A program made the translations under genes and the position numbers. This document shows, in pieces, positions 60,459 to 64,000 of a DNA stretch of 64,000 bases (position 1 is the stretch's first letter; each line of letters begins with the position of its first letter). A model generated the notes under the pieces. It made no database searches. It was not told the origin of the DNA and saw nothing but the letters and a program-made list of their open reading frames with translations. The DNA lies in the NCBI GenBank assembly GCA_028554795.2, contig CM068824.1:157650789-157714788 (forward strand), written 5' to 3'. The DNA comes from Sinohyriopsis cumingii. Its lineage: Eukaryota; Mollusca; Bivalvia; Unionida; Unionidae.

Positions 60459-62353
60459 ACATATCTGGATATATGGGTCATATTCCTGCTGTTTCAGCGC
60501 CATTTAGTTATGGTATGATCTGGGTGTCAAAATTGTTAAGAGAGCTGCCATTCTTCTAATAATGTTTAACCAGTCATACTCTGTATGTGGGGAAAGGGTG
60601 TGGGATTACGATATGTGTATATAGATAGATACAAGATATAGTGGACAGAAGAGGAAGTAGAGAAAGCAGAAGGGCAGAAAGCAGAAAAATGGCAGAGAAA
60701 GAAAAAGGGACAGTAGAGACAAGATGTAGTTGGAAATAAGAATCAGAGATATACAAGATGGGGAGTTAAGAGAAGGGATACCAAATAGACCTAATGGAGT
60801 GATATATGGATATTCTGAGTGGACAAATATAGTGAGAAACAATGTAGATAAACATAAGTGTAGAATTTGGATAGGTGGACAGAACTAATGTGTATATTGA
60901 ATATAAACAGTAGATTACAATATGACCTAGTGTTTTAGTTAGTATACCACTGGTCCCCGCATCGCAGTCAACAGAAAGACCCAATAAGTCAGACCGACCA
61001 CACCTAACGGATCAGACATAAATGAGACCGCTAAAAATAATAATTACGTATGTGAGGAATTTGATATTTTTCCTCTTAACATACGTACACCTCAATTCTA
61101 CATAGTATCCAAAACTTACAAAATGAATACACATCGCTTTCACATTTTTCCTCTATTTCAACGCATTTTAATACCTATAATCACTCTCTACTCGGTTTTT
61201 CTTTCAAGCCAATAGATATTGCGCATGGTGACATGAATAGATTCATAAAAGAAACTTAATGGATTCACAAGTTAGATACTTTGTATCCAAATGGTCTTAA
61301 TACCAATGCACTATTTTGTTTTATTATTCTATTGGCAGTAAAGATCTAACCGTTTGTACACACACACACAAACACTAAGACACTCATTCCCACCACCCAC
61401 CCGTCCATATATAGGCTATTCGTTTGTGTACGCTTCTAACACCAACAAATGTCAACATTATATTAAAACCAGTCAACGTGTCCTATGTGATTATTTTCTG
61501 ATGACTCGGAGCAATTTCGGAATTTTATTTCAAGCCACGAAACGAAAAAGGCAGAGGATACCCCGATTGCCATACAGCTAACACAATCCACATGGCGTTA
61601 AATACATAATTATGAAGTCATAGCTATTTAAATGTTTTGACAATTTGAAATTACACATGCAGGTTATATTTATTTTGGAATGAAAAGGATAAATGTATTG
61701 CATGCAGCTAGGAAGAAGGTAGGAGATATGTAGTCACGTTTTGATGTTTTTCGTGCAAGGTCAAACCCAGTAAGGATGCATGATTGATAATGCATGATAT
61801 ATAGAATGTAAATAACAACATTCAGGCGTCATTAAATATCTGGCGATTCTTCAACCGAGAAAAATGACGCAATCAGAGTCTCAGAGAAACGAGTGCAGTT
61901 TCAGTTGGGTCTATATGTGTACAGACTTGTATATTACATCTAGCTGTAGGGTAAGACGCACGGACCAACAAGTTGTTTATGGACTTTTTTTTTTTTATAG
62001 ACACGACTGGTTGCGGAAAACAGCCGTATAAAGACATAACCTGCTCTGGAGGATCCGTCCAGTTAAACATAAGAACTATCGGGCGCTTGCTAATGATTAA
62101 TGAATTTCTTTCGACTTGGCATCCAGACGGTAAGACGGTTATCCTTCTTTCAAGTAGCTCTAGGTTTACCGGAACAAGTCAAAACGAAGGGACAGAAATA
62201 AAATGACCAAAAATATTCTTAATAATCATGGAGCTTAGTTTGTTTGATACTGTAATTAAAAATTGTTGACAAAAGGGTGTTTTTTAAAATCTGAAATTGT
62301 TTATATTTTTAGTTGATCATTTATAGCTCTTTACATATTCTGAATGTTTCGTT
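60459..62353. other. AT-rich flank, no gene seen
   Basis: Only short frames without motifs. A short CA run lies at 61360-61372. Confidence 0.5.
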
Positions 62354-62427
62354 TGAGTAAACACACACAAAGTGTATGTGTGTTTATATTTGAGCAAACA
62401 CACACAAAGTGTATGTGTGTTTATATT
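62354..62427. repeat. Tandem pair of 37-bp palindromic units
   Basis: Each unit holds AAACACACAC...GTATGTGTGTTT, an inverted repeat around AAAGT. The two copies differ by one base. Confidence 0.9.
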
Positions 62428-62602
62428 TGCATGAACATCACCAGATTCCACCCAGTTCAAATGATCTTATAAGGAAGGTCAGATTTTCATGCCACCCGCT
62501 TGCAAACAATTCCAGAGACATATACAAGGTAATGATTTTGAATGTGTTCATTTGTTTAGGTGCCTTTGTCTGTTAATTAGTCATTCTTTTTGTTGACATG
62601 GT

Positions 62603-62612
62603 CAGTGTTTTA
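62603..62612. repeat. Target-site duplication of the SINE (CAGTGTTTTA)
   Basis: Perfect 10-bp copy of 62859-62868. Confidence 0.88.
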
Positions 62613-62858
62613 GCGGGGCCCCCAAGTGGCCTAAAGTGCTCTCCGTTACGGATCACTTCCATCTCACCTCTGTCTGCGTAGGTTCGAGTCTCGGATTCAG
62701 CCAATGTGGGTATCTGAGAAAGCTTGCCAGTAGCTTCTCGTGGATCAGTGGTTCTTTCCAGGGTTTTCCCAGGTTCTTCTGCCACATTAATACTGGCTGC
62801 CATGTATAGCCTATCGTGTGCTGAAAAATGGCATTAAACTCTACAACAACAACAACAA
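62613..62858 (+). mobile_element. tRNA-derived SINE
   Basis: 246 bp. The head has an A-box-like TGGCCTAAAGTG (62627-62638) and a B box GGTTCGAGTCT (62681-62691), as in a tRNA-type pol III promoter. A body follows with GGGTTTTCCCAGGTTCTTCT, and an (AAC)n tail at 62843-62858. It is bounded by a perfect 10-bp duplication, as expected for LINE-mediated integration. Confidence 0.87.
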
Positions 62859-62981
62859 CAGTGTTTTATCTACAGTAGTTTTTAAAATATAGGTACTTTG
62901 TTTAAATACACAATGAAAATATTAGTTATATCATGTGACTAAAGCCAATAAGGCAATTCCCTTGCCAAAAGCATCTGAACG

Positions 62982-63900
62982 TTATATATTTGTTAAAACT
63001 CTTGTTAAAGGTTTTATATCATCAGGCATAATCTGAGCACATATGACAATGCGTTTATTGTTGGCCATGTCAGTGCTTTCATCTGCCATTGCTGTCACAA
63101 ATGACAAATTTTGCATGTCACATATAAGACTATCCTCAACAATGTTTGAAAGGTGCACCAGTAACTCGGAACAGGCAAGCCGAGTCATACTGATTGGTAG
63201 AATTCTTCAAAATGCCAATGGCATCAGTTACTTCAGCTACTAAGTCAAGTATTAAATTAAGAAGATATTTGTATTTCAAAACAAGGGATGTCTTCTACAC
63301 TCAGCCAGTGTGTAGACTTAGGTTGCACTTTCACTACCATATCTTCTTTGGAAGAATGTTTTTGTAACCCTGCATTCAAATCTGCCTGGTGTTGTGGACC
63401 TTCAATCAGCAATTTGTGTTCTGGCAACCTAACATCCCATGCCAGTGTACTGTTCTGAAAGTTACTGTTTTGCACATTTTGGTCATGGTGTTTTTTTAGC
63501 CTCTGTACATATATGGCAACATATAAAGGCGTCTTAACTGTCACATTCTTCCTTTGACTTAATTTCTTTTTGGAAATGTTGCCAGCTGTATTTTCAACCA
63601 TTGCTGTACAAACTATGTTTTATCTTATGAATAACCGTTACCGCATCTTTGGATGATGAAGCTCCACCGGTTTGATAACAATACTCAGAGGTCTCAGAAA
63701 TGCGTATTTGGTAGCAATTTTTTTTTAAAAAGGGATGCAGAAAATCACTTATACAGGAGTTCTCCATATGCACACATTTGCCAGATGGCAAATTCAAGGA
63801 CTTGCCAGTCCTGCTTCAACGATCTGCTTAGTGGGACAATGTATTGATCAAATGATCAATTTAGCTGTGCTGATATTTACAATGAGAAAATTCAGTAGCT
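62982..63900 (-). pseudogene. hAT-like transposase remnant
   Basis: The minus strand reads NLSFVTAMADESTDMANNKRIVICAQIM in the 62982-63188 frame. This is the catalytic-Asp region (…DESTD…) of hAT/DUF4371-type transposase-derived proteins. Further fragments with ordinary protein composition follow on the same strand at 63257-63601 and 63594-63797. Frames are broken. The rest probably lies beyond the window. Confidence 0.6.
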
Positions 63901-64000
63901 GAAAGACCTCCAGGTGTACATGCTGTCATTGTAAGAGTATATCTGAAGAACATGACCCAATAGCTTGGCAGCAAGTTCAAAGACTTGACTAGCTGCAGTG

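Noticed and set aside
62982..63900. Host gene exon
   Set aside because: The DESTD block and broken frames fit a hAT-like transposase remnant better than a conserved host exon.

Overview
The window is eukaryotic, repeat-rich, mostly AT-rich DNA from a metazoan, most likely an aquatic invertebrate; the species cannot be fixed from sequence alone. Evidence: non-LTR, Ty3/Gypsy, Penelope-like, hAT-like and tRNA-SINE sequences, long (TA)n, (CT)n and (CA)n microsatellites, a 22-bp minisatellite, and no multi-exon host gene that I can recognise. Nearly all convincing coding capacity lies in two virus-like Polinton/Maverick (adintovirus-like) integrations.

Element 1 (1911-16885, 14,975 bp) sits inside the reverse transcriptase ORF of a LINE. 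It has 232/234-bp terminal inverted repeats (TIRs), identical apart from a G-run, and a 7-bp flanking duplication ATCAGTG. Plus-strand order: a coiled-coil ORF, a small amphipathic virion-type protein, a candidate major capsid protein, a second small capsid-type protein, an adenain-like protease, a fibre-like coiled-coil protein, a two-TM protein and a candidate penton. Then come minus-strand ORFs (helical protein, HNH endonuclease, zinc protein), a plus-strand polymerase-B/SF1-helicase fusion, minus-strand integrase, phospholipase A2 and a zinc ribbon, and a plus-strand packaging ATPase. Lesions: a frameshift near 3140, a frameshift near 7220, an in-frame stop at 13991 and a frameshift near 15435.

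Element 2 (42976-60452, 17,477 bp) has 374/366-bp TIRs and a perfect 6-bp target duplication ATCATG. It encodes an intact-looking 1355-aa family-B polymerase, packaging ATPase, retroviral-type integrase with chromodomain (broken by an in-frame TAG at 53543), major and minor capsid proteins and several conserved Polinton small proteins. Both arms carry accessory genes. No adenain-type protease was found. Most genes have their own TATA box about 45-60 nt before the ATG, often overlapping the stop codon of the gene before.

The most striking observation is that five accessory-gene 3' ends in element 2, including one inside each TIR, carry a 16-nt hairpin GGCCCTTTTCAGGGCC (or its A/T-closed variant). 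It lies about 25-35 nt after the stop codon, is usually followed by ACCCA, and has a purine-rich GAAAAGA tract downstream. This is the layout of metazoan replication-dependent histone mRNA 3' ends. Three of these genes form a tandem cassette array in the right arm with a shared upstream promoter motif. This suggests an S-phase or replication-coupled, non-polyadenylated class of viral mRNAs, which I do not know to be described for Polintons.

Between the elements (17-43 kb) lie microsatellites, a minisatellite, a CCAACGTTGG-rich foldback element, a decayed third virus-like locus (about 30.1-32.1 kb, with a packaging-ATPase-like fragment), an intact 562-aa intronless ORF (35097-36785) with its own TATA box, a ruined Gypsy element (33984-40631) and a Penelope-like remnant (41340-42720). 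To the right of element 2 are a SINE with a perfect 10-bp target duplication and a hAT-like remnant.
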